Shown here one piece after another: positions 26,343 through 36,209 of a DNA stretch of 64,000 bases (position 1 is the stretch's first letter; each line of letters begins with the position of its first letter). The DNA lies in NCBI GenBank assembly GCA_038203955.1, contig JBBRDK010000004.1, positions 1 to 64,000 of the forward strand. Reading direction: 5' to 3'. The stretch comes from JALYUA01 sp038203955. Its GTDB lineage: Bacteria; Acidobacteriota; Thermoanaerobaculia; UBA5066; Gp7-AA6. The position numbers and the translations under genes were made by a program. A model generated the notes under the pieces. The model made no database searches. It was given only the letters and a program-made list of their open reading frames with translations, and had not been told where the DNA came from.

Positions 26343-27800
26343 TCAGGGACCGAAGAACGGGAAGTTGTCCGCGGCTCCGCGCGCGAGGTCCCAGAGCCTC
26401 GAGGGGAAAATTCCGAGGACGAAGATGACGGCGGCGCAGAGGCCGAGGGCCAGCCCGTCGGCCACGGCCAGGCGGGGGGCTCGCTCGGCGTCGACCGGGT
26501 CGCGCATGTACATGATGTAGACGACCTTCAGGTAGTAGCCGATGGACACGAGGCTGTTCAGGACGCCGATGATCGCCAGGGCGAACAGGCCGCGGTCGAC
26601 GGCGGCCTTGAAGAGGAAGAACTTGCCGATGAAGCCCGCCGTGGCGGGGATTCCCGCCAGAGAGAAGAGGCAGAGGGCCAGGACGCCGGCGGCAAACGGG
26701 GAACGGCGCCCCTCCCCGGCCAGGAGCCCGATGGGGTGCGGCTTCGTCTCGTCGCGGAAGAGAGCAGCAACCGCCGCGAACGCCCCGGCGTTGGAGGCGA
26801 GGTAGGCGAAGAAGAAGACCAAGACCGCGGCCAGGGCGTCGCGTCCGAAGACCGCCAGCGCGATCAGCACGTATCCCATCTGCGCGATCCCCGAGTACGC
26901 GAGAAGCCGCTTGATGTCTCTCTGGGCGAGGGCCACGACGTTGCCGAGCGTCATGGACAGAATCGCGAGCGCGGCGACCGCCAGCCGGAAGCGGTCCGGA
27001 AGGCCGCCCTGGAAAACCGCCGTGAACACCCGGTAGAGGACCAGGATGCTGGCCCCCTTGGGCGCCACGGAGAGGTAGGCCACCGCCGGCGTCGGCATCC
27101 CCTGATACACGTCGGGAGCCCAGGCGTGGAAGGGAGCGATCGACATCTTGAACCCGAAGCCGACCAGGAGGAGCAGGAGCCCGAAGAGGACGAGGGGGTC
27201 CTGGGCGAGACCGACCTGCGAAAGCGCCGAGAGACGCACGCTGCCGCTCTTGGCGAACAGAAAGACGATTCCGTAGAGGGTGAATGCGGAGCCGAACGCC
27301 CCCGTGAGGAAGTACTTCAGCCCGGCTTCGGAGGACGCCGGAATCGTGCGGAAGATCCCCGCGAGGACGTAGAAGGAGAGCGAAAGCAGCTCGAGCCCCA
27401 CGAAGAGGACGAGCAGATCGAGGCCCCGCGTCAGGAGCGAGACGCCGACGTGCCCCCAGAGGAGAAGCGCGTAGAACTCGCCCCGCTCCTCGCCGGTGCG
27501 CCGCAGATAGTTCTTCGCCACGAGGATCGACACCGCGGCCGTGCCGCCGATGAACATGCCCATGAGAGAGGTCAGGGCGGACGTTTCGAGCCGCCCGCCG
27601 AAAGACGCTCCGGCCGGGGCCTTCAGAAGCATCGACAGCGACCCCGCCACCGCGGCGAGCGACAGCGTGGCGAACCAGCCGCGCGACCGCGGGGCGAACG
27701 CGTCTAAGAGGACGAGGAGGCATCCCGCGCCCGCCAGGATGATCTCCGGCCAGATCGCGGCGAGCTCCTCCGGCCCGAACTGGATGAGCCCCGAGGTCAT
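26343..27800 (-). CDS. nuoN: NADH-quinone oxidoreductase subunit N
   Basis: 485-residue antiporter-like membrane subunit of complex I with about 14 helices. Conserved blocks include GFGFKMSIAPFHAWAPDVYQG and the following LLAYSGIAQMGYVL, with lysines of the proton channel. The start is ATG 27800, overlapping nuoM by four bases; the longer frame reads through nuoM. It is the last nuo gene, 29 bases before rex. Confidence 0.96.
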   Translation of the reverse strand: MTSGLIQFGPEELAAIWPEIILAGAGCLLVLLDAFAPRSRGWFATLSLAAVAGSLSMLLKAPAGASFGGRLETSALTSLMGMFIGGTAAVSILVAKNYLRRTGEERGEFYALLLWGHVGVSLLTRGLDLLVLFVGLELLSLSFYVLAGIFRTIPASSEAGLKYFLTGAFGSAFTLYGIVFLFAKSGSVRLSALSQVGLAQDPLVLFGLLLLLVGFGFKMSIAPFHAWAPDVYQGMPTPAVAYLSVAPKGASILVLYRVFTAVFQGGLPDRFRLAVAALAILSMTLGNVVALAQRDIKRLLAYSGIAQMGYVLIALAVFGRDALAAVLVFFFAYLASNAGAFAAVAALFRDETKPHPIGLLAGEGRRSPFAAGVLALCLFSLAGIPATAGFIGKFFLFKAAVDRGLFALAIIGVLNSLVSIGYYLKVVYIMYMRDPVDAERAPRLAVADGLALGLCAAVIFVLGIFPSRLWDLARGAADNFPFFGP

Positions 27801-29350
27801 CGGCGCGCCTCGCGCAGGGACGAAGAGGGGACTTCCGCGCGCGCCTCGACCCGGCGGGCATTCACCGACGCCTGCAGCGCATCGACCGAGGGGCGGATCC
27901 GGTCGAGCACGTCGTTCGGTCTCACGCCGATCCAGACCATGAGCGCGACGAGGACGGCGGCGGCGACGAGCTCGCTCGGGCGAATCTCGGGCAGCGTCCG
28001 GTTCTCGTCGTGCACCAGCGGATTCCAGAAAACGCGCTGGACGAGAGTCAGCATGTAGATTGCGGAGAGGATCACGCCGGTCGCCGCGACGACCGACCAC
28101 CATCGGTGCGCGGACGTCCAGGTACCGAGAAGAATCAGGAACTCCCCGACGAACCCGTTCAATCCGGGAAGGCCGATCGAGGAGAAGGTCGCCACGAGAA
28201 ACAGCGCGGTCGTCACGGGCAAGACTCCCGCGATCCCGCCGTACGCGTCGATCTCCCGCGTGTGGCGCCTCTCGTAGAGCACCCCGACGAGAAGGAACAG
28301 CGCCCCCGTCGAGAGGCCGTGGTTGACCATCTGGAGCACGGAGCCGGAAAGCGCCGTGGACGTCCACGCCGCGACCCCCACAACGACCAGCCCCAGGTGC
28401 GAGACCGAGGAGTACGCGACCAGGCGCTTCATGTCTTTTTGAGGGAAGGCGACGAGCGCCCCGTACACGACCCCGATGACGCCGAGCAGGCCGAGCCACG
28501 GGGCGTACCGCATCGCCGCCTCGGGAAAGAGGGGCAGGGCGAAGCGGAGATACCCGTAGACGCCGAGCTTTAGCAGCACGCCGGCGAGCAGGATCGAGCC
28601 GGCGGTCGGCGCCTCCGTGTGGGCGTCCGGCAGCCACGTGTGGAGCGGGAAGATCGGCACCTTGATCGCGAAAGCGAGCGCGAAGGCGAGGAAGAGAATC
28701 GTCTGCGCGCTCGCGGGAAAATTGACGCGGAGCAGATCGGAGAGCAGGAAAGACCACTCTCCCGTCAGCGCGCGATGCCGTCCCGCGACATAGAGGATCG
28801 CGAGAAACATCAAGAGGCTCCCCGACATCGTGAAGAGGAAGAACTTCATCGCCGCGTAGATGCGGCGCGTGCCGCCCCAGATCCCGATGATGAAGTACAT
28901 CGGGACGAGCATCACTTCCCAGAACACGTAGAAGAGCGCGAGGTCGAGCGCGCAGAGGGTGCCGATGACCCCCGTCTCGAGCGCGAGGAAGGCGAACGAA
29001 AACGCGCGAACGCTCTTCGAGACGTGCGTCAGCGAGAACAGGAGCGAGACCGGCGTCAGGATCGTGGTCAGGAGGACGAGCACCAGCGAGATGCCGTCGA
29101 TTCCGAGCGAGTACGAGATCCCGAGCGACGGCACCCATTCGAGACGTTCGGCGAACTGGAACCCCGGTATGTGAGGGTCGAACCGCATCCAGAGCGGAAG
29201 CGAGAGCGCGAGCTCCAGGACCGACACCGCCAGGGCAAACCCTTTCGCCGCGCGCGCCTGGCTCTTCGGGAACAGGAGCAGCAGCACGGCGCCCGCCGTC
29301 GGAAGAAAGATCAGCACCGACAGCAGGTGCCGCGACATCAGGAAGTCCAT
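27797..29350 (-). CDS. nuoM: NADH-quinone oxidoreductase subunit M
   Basis: 517-residue antiporter-like subunit. Signatures are KVPIFPLHTWLPDAHTEAPT and KRLVAYSSVSHLG, and the conserved Glu is in FYVFWEVMLVPMYF. The start is ATG 29350; its first base is the last base of the nuoL stop codon, so the two are coupled. Confidence 0.97.
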   Translation of the reverse strand: MDFLMSRHLLSVLIFLPTAGAVLLLLFPKSQARAAKGFALAVSVLELALSLPLWMRFDPHIPGFQFAERLEWVPSLGISYSLGIDGISLVLVLLTTILTPVSLLFSLTHVSKSVRAFSFAFLALETGVIGTLCALDLALFYVFWEVMLVPMYFIIGIWGGTRRIYAAMKFFLFTMSGSLLMFLAILYVAGRHRALTGEWSFLLSDLLRVNFPASAQTILFLAFALAFAIKVPIFPLHTWLPDAHTEAPTAGSILLAGVLLKLGVYGYLRFALPLFPEAAMRYAPWLGLLGVIGVVYGALVAFPQKDMKRLVAYSSVSHLGLVVVGVAAWTSTALSGSVLQMVNHGLSTGALFLLVGVLYERRHTREIDAYGGIAGVLPVTTALFLVATFSSIGLPGLNGFVGEFLILLGTWTSAHRWWSVVAATGVILSAIYMLTLVQRVFWNPLVHDENRTLPEIRPSELVAAAVLVALMVWIGVRPNDVLDRIRPSVDALQASVNARRVEARAEVPSSSLREARR

Positions 29351-31281
29351 CAGAACGCCCCGATCACGAAGAGCATCAGGGCCACGACGCCGAGGAAGAA
29401 GGCGAGCGCGTAGTTGCGGACGTTGCCCGTCTGGAGAAACCGGAGGAGGTCGCCCGTGAGCTCGACCAGGAACGCGGCGGCGTTCAGGACCCCGTCGATG
29501 ATGAGAACGTCGACCACCTTCCAGAGACCGCGCGCGAGCATCCGGAACGGGAGGACGATGACCGCTTCATAGAGCTCGTCGACACGGAACTTGTCCGCGA
29601 CCAGGGCATAGGGGCCCGGAAGAGCCCGCGCGATCGCCTCGGGCTCCCGCCCGCCGTCCTTCGTGTACCACTTCCACGCGAGCAGGAGGCCGCCGGCCGC
29701 GACAGCCGTCGAGAGAAGGATCAGCAGCCATTCGGTTCCGTGAGAGAGCCCGGCCGTCTCGTGGTGCGCGGGAAGCGGGGGAAACACGGGGGCGAGAAAC
29801 GCGCCGAACCGGTCTCCCGACTCGGAGAAGACGCGGGGAAGGCCGACCCAGCCCCCGACGACTGATAGGACGGCCAGAACCACCAGGGGAATCGTCATCG
29901 TGCGCGGGGATTCGTGGAGGTGATGCTCCTGCTCCGGCGTCCCGCGGAAGGACCCGGCGAAGGTGAGCGAGACAAGGCGGAACATGTAGAAGGCGGTCAG
30001 GCCCGCCGTCAGGACTCCGACGGCATACAGGATGTACCGGCGGTCTTCGAACACCCCGGCCAGGATCGCGTCCTTGGAGAAGAAACCGGCGAAGGGAGGG
30101 ATCCCGGAGAGCGCGAGAGTCGCGATCAGGAACGTCCAGAACGTCACCGGCATCTTCGAGCGGAGGCCGCCCATCTTGCGCATGTCCTGCTCGCCGCCCA
30201 TCGCGTGGATGACCGAGCCGGACCCGAGGAACAGGCACGCCTTAAAGAACGCGTGCGTCATGACGTGGAACATGCCCGCGGCGTACGCGCCCACGCCGCA
30301 CGCCAGGAACATGTAGCCGAGTTGCGAAACGGTCGAGTAGGCGAGCACTTTCTTGATGTCGTTCTGGGCGACGGCGATCACGGCGGCGAAGATCGCGGTG
30401 ACGCCTCCCACGATCGCGACCGCGAGCATCGCATCGGGGGCGAGACGGAAGAGCACGTTGCAGCGCGCCACCATGTAGACGCCCGCCGTGACCATGGTCG
30501 CCGCATGGATGAGAGCGGACACGGGAGTCGGGCCCGCCATGGCGTCGGGCAGCCAGACGTAGAGCGGCACCTGCGCGCTCTTCCCCATGGCGCCGACGAA
30601 GAGGCACAGGCAGACCGCGGTCAGGTACGGCGCGTACCGGCCGGGGTCCGCGGTGGCGGCTCCGAACACCGTCCCGAAGTCGAGGCTTCCGAAGAGCCCG
30701 AAGATCGCGAACATCCCGAGCAGGAACCCGAAGTCGCCGATCCGGTTCACGACGAACGCCTTCCGCCCTGCGTTGGCCGCGTACTCCCTCTCGTAGTAGT
30801 AGCCGACGAGGAGGTACGAGCAGAGGCCCACGCCCTCCCAGCCGACGAACATCACGAGGAAGTTGCTGCCGAGGACGAGCACGAGCATCGAGAACATGAA
30901 GAGGTTCAGGTACGCGAAGTAGCGCGCGTAGCCCGCGTCCGTCTCGTCATGCGACATGTAGCCGATCGAATACAGGTGGATCAGGAAGCCGACGAACGTG
31001 ACGAAGGACACCATGAGGGCGGAGAGCGGATCGAGCTGCAGCGCCAGGTCGACCGAGAAGGGGCCCGCCGTGATCCAGTCGGCGATCCGCTCGACGACCG
31101 GGGCGCGGTTCCCCGAGAGGAACGGCAGCAGCCGCGAATATGCGGCCACGGTCGTCAACCCGACCGACCCCGCTCCCACGATGGAGACGAAGCCCTTCCC
31201 GAGACGGCGTCCGACCAGGAGGCACAGCAGGAAGCCCGCGAACGGCAGGACGGGGAGGATCCAGAGCGGCGGCGCGATCAA
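29350..31281 (-). CDS. nuoL: NADH-quinone oxidoreductase subunit L
   Basis: 643-residue distal proton-pumping subunit. AQVPLYVWLPDAMAGPTPVSALIHAATMV and KKVLAYSTVSQLGYM are diagnostic (given here only in part). The C-terminal region after residue 520 contains the long lateral helix typical of NuoL. It follows nuoK with a four-base gap. Confidence 0.97.
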   Translation of the reverse strand: MIAPPLWILPVLPFAGFLLCLLVGRRLGKGFVSIVGAGSVGLTTVAAYSRLLPFLSGNRAPVVERIADWITAGPFSVDLALQLDPLSALMVSFVTFVGFLIHLYSIGYMSHDETDAGYARYFAYLNLFMFSMLVLVLGSNFLVMFVGWEGVGLCSYLLVGYYYEREYAANAGRKAFVVNRIGDFGFLLGMFAIFGLFGSLDFGTVFGAATADPGRYAPYLTAVCLCLFVGAMGKSAQVPLYVWLPDAMAGPTPVSALIHAATMVTAGVYMVARCNVLFRLAPDAMLAVAIVGGVTAIFAAVIAVAQNDIKKVLAYSTVSQLGYMFLACGVGAYAAGMFHVMTHAFFKACLFLGSGSVIHAMGGEQDMRKMGGLRSKMPVTFWTFLIATLALSGIPPFAGFFSKDAILAGVFEDRRYILYAVGVLTAGLTAFYMFRLVSLTFAGSFRGTPEQEHHLHESPRTMTIPLVVLAVLSVVGGWVGLPRVFSESGDRFGAFLAPVFPPLPAHHETAGLSHGTEWLLILLSTAVAAGGLLLAWKWYTKDGGREPEAIARALPGPYALVADKFRVDELYEAVIVLPFRMLARGLWKVVDVLIIDGVLNAAAFLVELTGDLLRFLQTGNVRNYALAFFLGVVALMLFVIGAF

Positions 31282-31285
31282 CGGA

Positions 31286-31597
31286 TCACCACTTGAGCAG
31301 GTGGATGTCGTTGACGTCGATCGTCTCGGTGTGGCGGAACAACGAGACGAAGATCGCGAGTCCGACGGACGCCTCGGCCGCCGCGATCGCGATCACGAAG
31401 AAGACGACGATCTGTCCCTCTCGGGTCCCGAGCGCCGCGCCGTACCCCACGAGAGCGAGGTTGGCGGCGTTCATCATCACCTCGATCGAGAGGAAGATCG
31501 TGATGGCGCTGCGCCGCAGCAGGGCCCCCGCCACACCGATCGTGAAGAGAGCGGCGGACGACAGCAGCACGTCGTTCAGGGGAATGCCGCCGATCAC
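31286..31597 (-). CDS. nuoK: NADH-quinone oxidoreductase subunit K
   Basis: 103 residues with three membrane helices. The conserved glutamates are in FLSIEVMMNAANLALV and VIAIAAAEASVGLA, which match the NuoK proton path. Its start overlaps the nuoJ stop by four bases. Confidence 0.96.
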   Translation of the reverse strand: MIGGIPLNDVLLSSAALFTIGVAGALLRRSAITIFLSIEVMMNAANLALVGYGAALGTREGQIVVFFVIAIAAAEASVGLAIFVSLFRHTETIDVNDIHLLKW

Positions 31598-32115
31598 GGG
31601 TTGGACTCCCGGCGCGCCAGGACGAAGGCGCCGACGAGCGCGGCGAGCAGGAGCACGGAGAGGGCCTCGAAGGGAAGCAGGTAGTCCGAGAACAGCAGGC
31701 GGGCGAGCGGCGCGATCTCCGCGGCCGCGGGGCCCTGGTTTCCGGCAGGGACGGCCGCGCCGCCGTGGCGCAGGAGGCCGAGCAGCAGCCCCGCGAATAG
31801 CAGCAGCGCCAGGCCGGAGAGCACCGCCTGGACCGGGCGACGGCTGCCCGCCAATCGGGTCTCGCTGCCGACGTTCAACAGCATCAGGACGAACAGGAAG
31901 AGGACGAGAATCGCGCCGCCGTAGACGATCACCTGGATGGCCGCGATGAACGGCGCCCAGAGCATCACGTAGCAGATCGCCAGGGCGAAGAACCCCACGA
32001 CCAGCGCGAGCACGCTCTTGACGGGATGGTGATGCACGACCATGACGCCCGCGAACAGAACGGCGACCGCGGCCGCGAGGTCGAAGACGACCCGGTCGAT
32101 CGGAAAGCCGGCCAT
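31594..32115 (-). CDS. nuoJ: NADH-quinone oxidoreductase subunit J
   Basis: 173 residues with five predicted helices. IQVIVYGGAILVLFLFVLMLLNV carries the flexible pi-bulge helix typical of NuoJ (cited in part). The start is ATG 32115, whose first base overlaps the nuoH stop (TGATG). nuoI, normally between H and J, is absent, and no room is left for it. Confidence 0.96.
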   Translation of the reverse strand: MAGFPIDRVVFDLAAAVAVLFAGVMVVHHHPVKSVLALVVGFFALAICYVMLWAPFIAAIQVIVYGGAILVLFLFVLMLLNVGSETRLAGSRRPVQAVLSGLALLLFAGLLLGLLRHGGAAVPAGNQGPAAAEIAPLARLLFSDYLLPFEALSVLLLAALVGAFVLARRESNP

Positions 32116-33158
32116 CAGAGTCTCCTCGCGGCGATGAGACCCGCCGTCCAGAAGAGATTCACCAGCGCGAGCGGGAGAAGCCCCTTCCACCCGAGGTTCA
32201 TGAGCTGGTCGTAGCGGAAGCGCGGCAGCGTCCAACGCACCCAGACGAACATCCAGACGAAGAAGAGCGTCTTGACGGTGAAGATGACGATCGAGATCAG
32301 CGCCCCGAGAACGCCGTGCGGCGTGAATCCGGGAAACGTCCAGCCGCCGAAGAAGAGCGTCGCGATGATCGCGGAGGCGACGATCATGTTGATGTACTCC
32401 GCCATGAAGAACATGGCGAATTTCATGGAGGAGTACTCGGTGTGGTATCCGGCGACGAGCTCCGCATCGGCCTCCGGCAGGTCGAAGGGCGTGCGGTTGG
32501 TCTCGGCGAACGCCGCCACGTAGAACACGATGAAGCCGATCAGCTGCGGGATGACGTTCCAGCGGGGGATGAACCCGAGCCACGTGCCGCTCTGGGACGC
32601 GATGATGTCGGTCAGCCGGAAGGAGCCCGCATTCAGGATGACCCCGGCCCCCGCGGTCGTCATCGCGAGCTCGTACGAGATGATCTGCGCGCTCGACCGG
32701 ATGCCGCCCATCAGCGAAAACTTGTTGTTCGACGCCCACCCGGCGAGCACGATTCCGTACACGGAGAGGGACGTGATCGCGAAGACGTAGAGAAGCCCGA
32801 TCGAGACGTCCGCCCCGATCAGGGGAACGTTTCTCCCGGCGAGCGGGAACGTCGCGCCGTAGGGCACCACGGCGAACGTCGTGAGCGCGGCGAACACCGC
32901 CAGCGCCGGGGCGAGCACGTAGAGGCCGCGGTCGACGTTGCCGGGGATCAAGTCTTCCTTGAAGAAGAACTTGATGACGTCCGCGAGCGACTGGAGGAGC
33001 CCGAACGGCCCGACGCGGTTGGGCCCGGGCCGGTCCTGGATCAGTCCGGCGCCGCGGCGCTCGACCCACAGGAGAAGGGGGACGAAGACGAGGATCGCGA
33101 GGAGCGGGATGAAGATCCTCGCGGCAACCAGGAGCCAGTCGACCGCGGTCGAGCTCAG
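32115..33158 (-). CDS. nuoH: NADH-quinone oxidoreductase subunit H
   Basis: 347-residue membrane subunit that contacts the quinone chamber. RPGPNRVGPFGLLQ, AETNRTPFDLPEADAELVAGY and TEYSSMKFAMFF are diagnostic. There is no ATG, GTG or TTG between the nuoG stop and the first helix. A CTG at 33158-33156 overlapping the nuoG stop as CTGA gives a full-length protein (MSSTAVDWLL when initiated with Met), so CTG is the probable start. A 406-residue frame starting further upstream reads inside nuoG and is rejected. Confidence 0.93.
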   Translation of the reverse strand: MSSTAVDWLLVAARIFIPLLAILVFVPLLLWVERRGAGLIQDRPGPNRVGPFGLLQSLADVIKFFFKEDLIPGNVDRGLYVLAPALAVFAALTTFAVVPYGATFPLAGRNVPLIGADVSIGLLYVFAITSLSVYGIVLAGWASNNKFSLMGGIRSSAQIISYELAMTTAGAGVILNAGSFRLTDIIASQSGTWLGFIPRWNVIPQLIGFIVFYVAAFAETNRTPFDLPEADAELVAGYHTEYSSMKFAMFFMAEYINMIVASAIIATLFFGGWTFPGFTPHGVLGALISIVIFTVKTLFFVWMFVWVRWTLPRFRYDQLMNLGWKGLLPLALVNLFWTAGLIAARRL

Positions 33159-34894
33159 AGCGCCCCCGTGGAGACGAAGAGGCCTTTCTTCATGAAGCCG
33201 CCGCCCGCGAGCTCGTCTCCCTGCACGCCGGCGTAATCCGCGACCTCGGCTTCGATCATCCGGAGCAGGTCGTCCGGCTTCCAGTTCCGGTCGCCGAAGT
33301 CGAGCGCCTCCGCGAGCAGGAGGATCAGCTCCCACGCGGCCCGGATCGGCGGCTTCGGCAGGAAGGCCCGCGAGAATTTCTGGACGCGCCCCTGGACGTT
33401 CGTGAAGGTGCCTTCGCGCTCGGCGAGTGACGCCGTGGGCAGAACGACGTCGGCGGCGCGCGTCAGAGCATTCGCTGTGCGGCCCGCGACGGCGAGGAAC
33501 CGGGCGCGGCGAAGAGCCGCCACTTTGTCCGGGTTATTGACCGCCTCACCGAACGCGGCGTCGGCGATGAAGACGACCTCCGGGGAGGCCTTCCCGGAGA
33601 GCACGTCCTCGAGGCCGTACCCGCCGTCCGCCGGGGACATCCCCATATCCTTCGCGCCCGCGAAGTTCGCCCCGAAGTGGTCTCCCTCGATCCATTCCGT
33701 CTTCGACTTCATCCGCCGCACGCGCGACCGGTCCACCGTGGCGTCGCGGTTGCCGCACGCCAGGTGATCCGCGAGCTTCCGCAGCAGGAAGTTCTCCTCG
33801 TTGGAGAGGTGAGCGGAGCCGAGGAAGAACAGGCCGCCGGGGCCGGGGCCCTCGATGGTCTGACGGATCTCGCGGGCGATCCGCTGCACGGCCACCGGCA
33901 CGATCGCGTCCTTCGGCTCGCCGTTCTCCCGAACGGTCGCCTTCTCGATGTCGCGCTGGTTCAGTTTCTCGGAGGAGAACCGGCCGTAGTCGCAGAGCCA
34001 GTAGTCGTTGACCTCGGGGTTCAAACGGGGCAGGAAGCGGTAGACGACCGAATTCTGCGTCTCGACGGAGATGTTGCAGCCGATGTTGCAGCCGGGGCAC
34101 ACGGACGCCGTCTTCTGGAGGTACCAGACCCGGCTGCGGAAGCGGAACTCGCGGGCGGTCAGCGCGCCGACCGGGCAGACGTCCGCTGCGCACGCCGACC
34201 AGTCGTTGGCGAGCGGCTTTCCGTCGTGCGTCCAGACGAGCGTGCGTCCGCCGCGGTCGAGAAACGTCAGCTCGCCCGTCCCCGCGATCTCCTGGCAGAA
34301 GCGGATGCACCGGGTGCACTGGATGCAGCGCGTCATGTCCGCGATCACATGGGGCCCGATCAGCGTCCGGTCGAAGCCCGGATACTGGCGCTTCCGCTCG
34401 TCGTAGTCGGACTTCTGGTCGCCGTATCCGAACGAGTTGTCCTGGAGCTTGCACTCGCCCGCCTGGTCGCAGATCGGGCAGTCGAGCGGATGGTTGATGA
34501 GGAGAAACTCCATGTTGGCCGCACGCGACTGGACGACCTTCTCCGTCTTCGTCTTGATCGAGAGGCCGTCCTTCAGGGGGGTCGTGCAGGCCGCCTGGAT
34601 CTTCGGGATTCCCTCCACTTCGACCAGGCACATGCGGCACTGGCCGACGACCGAGAGGCGGGGATGGAAGCAGAAATGAGGGATCTCGATTCCGGCCAGC
34701 TTCGCGGCCTCGATCAGGTTGACGTCCTTCGGGACCTCGATCGGCTTCCCGTCGAAGGTCACGGTGAACGTCTTCTTGTCGGGAGGCGGGGCGGAGGGAG
34801 GGGTGCCGGGAGGGGCTCCGGACGGCTTTCCTGCGTCTCCCGTCGACGGCACTCCGGGCTTCGGGTCGCCTCCCGGCTTGGGAGCGGAGCTCAC
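33155..34894 (-). CDS. nuoG: NADH-quinone oxidoreductase subunit G
   Basis: 579 residues. A Pro/Gly-rich tail of about 40 residues precedes the 2Fe-2S domain (HFCFHPRLSVVGQCRMC), the HPLDCPICDQAGEC and CIQCTRCIRFC clusters, CPVGALT, and a CPGCNIGC motif that would bind the extra N7-like cluster. The molybdopterin-like domain is short compared with the about 900-residue E. coli protein. The start is GTG 34894, overlapping the nuoF stop (GTGA). Confidence 0.95.
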   Translation of the reverse strand: MSSAPKPGGDPKPGVPSTGDAGKPSGAPPGTPPSAPPPDKKTFTVTFDGKPIEVPKDVNLIEAAKLAGIEIPHFCFHPRLSVVGQCRMCLVEVEGIPKIQAACTTPLKDGLSIKTKTEKVVQSRAANMEFLLINHPLDCPICDQAGECKLQDNSFGYGDQKSDYDERKRQYPGFDRTLIGPHVIADMTRCIQCTRCIRFCQEIAGTGELTFLDRGGRTLVWTHDGKPLANDWSACAADVCPVGALTAREFRFRSRVWYLQKTASVCPGCNIGCNISVETQNSVVYRFLPRLNPEVNDYWLCDYGRFSSEKLNQRDIEKATVRENGEPKDAIVPVAVQRIAREIRQTIEGPGPGGLFFLGSAHLSNEENFLLRKLADHLACGNRDATVDRSRVRRMKSKTEWIEGDHFGANFAGAKDMGMSPADGGYGLEDVLSGKASPEVVFIADAAFGEAVNNPDKVAALRRARFLAVAGRTANALTRAADVVLPTASLAEREGTFTNVQGRVQKFSRAFLPKPPIRAAWELILLLAEALDFGDRNWKPDDLLRMIEAEVADYAGVQGDELAGGGFMKKGLFVSTGAL

Positions 34895-36207
34895 GCGGTC
34901 ACCAGCGCCGCCGCGCCGGGGCCGACGAGGCAGCGTTTCTCGGTGACGTGGTGCCGGTATTCCTCCCGGAACTTGGCGATCGAGGAGAGGACGGGCGCGA
35001 TGGCCGCGTCGGAGAAGACACAGATCGTCATGCCGTTGCCCATCTGATTGGAGATGCGTTCGAGGAGATCGATGTCCTCGAGCCGCCCCTCTCCCGCCTC
35101 GATGCGGGTCAGGACCGTGTGAAGCCAGGGCGTTCCTTCGCGGCACGGCGTGCACTGGCCGCAGGATTCGTGCGCGAAGAACTTGGAGAGGTTCTGCGCG
35201 GCGTTGACGATGCACGTGTCCTCGTTCATCACGATGATCGCGGCCGAGCCGAGCATCGACTTCTTCGCGGCCAGCCCATCGAAGTCGAGCGGGCAGTCTT
35301 CGATCTCGTCCGGCGTCAGCATTGCCGCGGAGGCGCCGCCGGGGATCACGACCTTGACCTTGCGTCCGTTCTTCATGCCCTGCCCGTACGCGTCTCCGAA
35401 GATCAGCTCCTTCATCTGGAGACCCATGGGCGCCTCGTAGACGCCGGGCCGGTTCACCGGACCCGAGAGGCAGTAGAGCTTCGGTCCCGTGTTCTTCTCG
35501 TTGCGGCCGATCTTCGCGAACCACTCCGCGCCGCGATTCACGATGTGCACGACGCACGCGAGGGTCTCGACGTTGTTGACGATGGTGGGCGCCGCGAAGA
35601 CGCCGGACACGGCGGGGAAGGGCGGCTTGATCCGGGGCTGGCCCCGCTTGCCTTCCAGGCTCTCGATCAGGCCGGTCTCCTCGCCACAGATGTACGCGCC
35701 GGCCCCGCGGTGGACCCAGAGGTCCAGGGAATATCCGGACCCGAGGATGTTCTCTCCGAGGAACCCTTCCCGTCGCGCCTCCGCGAGCGCGTCGTCGAGC
35801 ACGCGCGCTCCCAGGTAGAACTCGCCGCGGATGTAGATGTAAGCGGTGCGGCACCTCAGAGCGTAGGCGGAGAGGATGATGCCCTCGATCACCTGGTGCG
35901 GGTCCTCCTCCATCATCAGACGGTCCTTGAAGGTCCCGGGCTCCGACTCGTCCGCGTTGCAGAGGAGATAGACGGGCTTTCCCTTCGTGTCTTTCGGGAC
36001 GAAGCCCCACTTCATCCCGGTCGGGAAGCCCGCTCCGCCGCGCCCGCGCAGACCGGACCGTTTCACCTCGTCGGTCAATTTCTCGGGCGTCCAGCCGCCG
36101 GTGAGGACCGTCTTCAAGGCCTTGTAGCCGCCGTCGTCCATGTACCCCCGGATCCCCCGGGAGTCTTTCTTTCCGACGCGCGCGAGGAGGACTTTCTCTT
36201 CCGCCAT
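34891..36207 (-). CDS. nuoF: NADH-quinone oxidoreductase subunit F
   Basis: 438-residue NADH/FMN subunit. RGRGGAGFPTGMKW and CNADESEPGTFKDR form the FMN and NADH sites, GAGAYICGEETGLIES follows, and CGQCTPCREG plus a later Cys hold cluster N3. The start is ATG 36207, two bases after nuoE. Confidence 0.97.
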   Translation of the reverse strand: MAEEKVLLARVGKKDSRGIRGYMDDGGYKALKTVLTGGWTPEKLTDEVKRSGLRGRGGAGFPTGMKWGFVPKDTKGKPVYLLCNADESEPGTFKDRLMMEEDPHQVIEGIILSAYALRCRTAYIYIRGEFYLGARVLDDALAEARREGFLGENILGSGYSLDLWVHRGAGAYICGEETGLIESLEGKRGQPRIKPPFPAVSGVFAAPTIVNNVETLACVVHIVNRGAEWFAKIGRNEKNTGPKLYCLSGPVNRPGVYEAPMGLQMKELIFGDAYGQGMKNGRKVKVVIPGGASAAMLTPDEIEDCPLDFDGLAAKKSMLGSAAIIVMNEDTCIVNAAQNLSKFFAHESCGQCTPCREGTPWLHTVLTRIEAGEGRLEDIDLLERISNQMGNGMTICVFSDAAIAPVLSSIAKFREEYRHHVTEKRCLVGPGAAALVTA

Positions 36208-36209
36208 GG

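Noticed and set aside
33159..33335. Upstream extension of nuoH to a start at 33335
   Set aside because: The extra 59 residues are Arg-rich and lie inside nuoG, in another frame.
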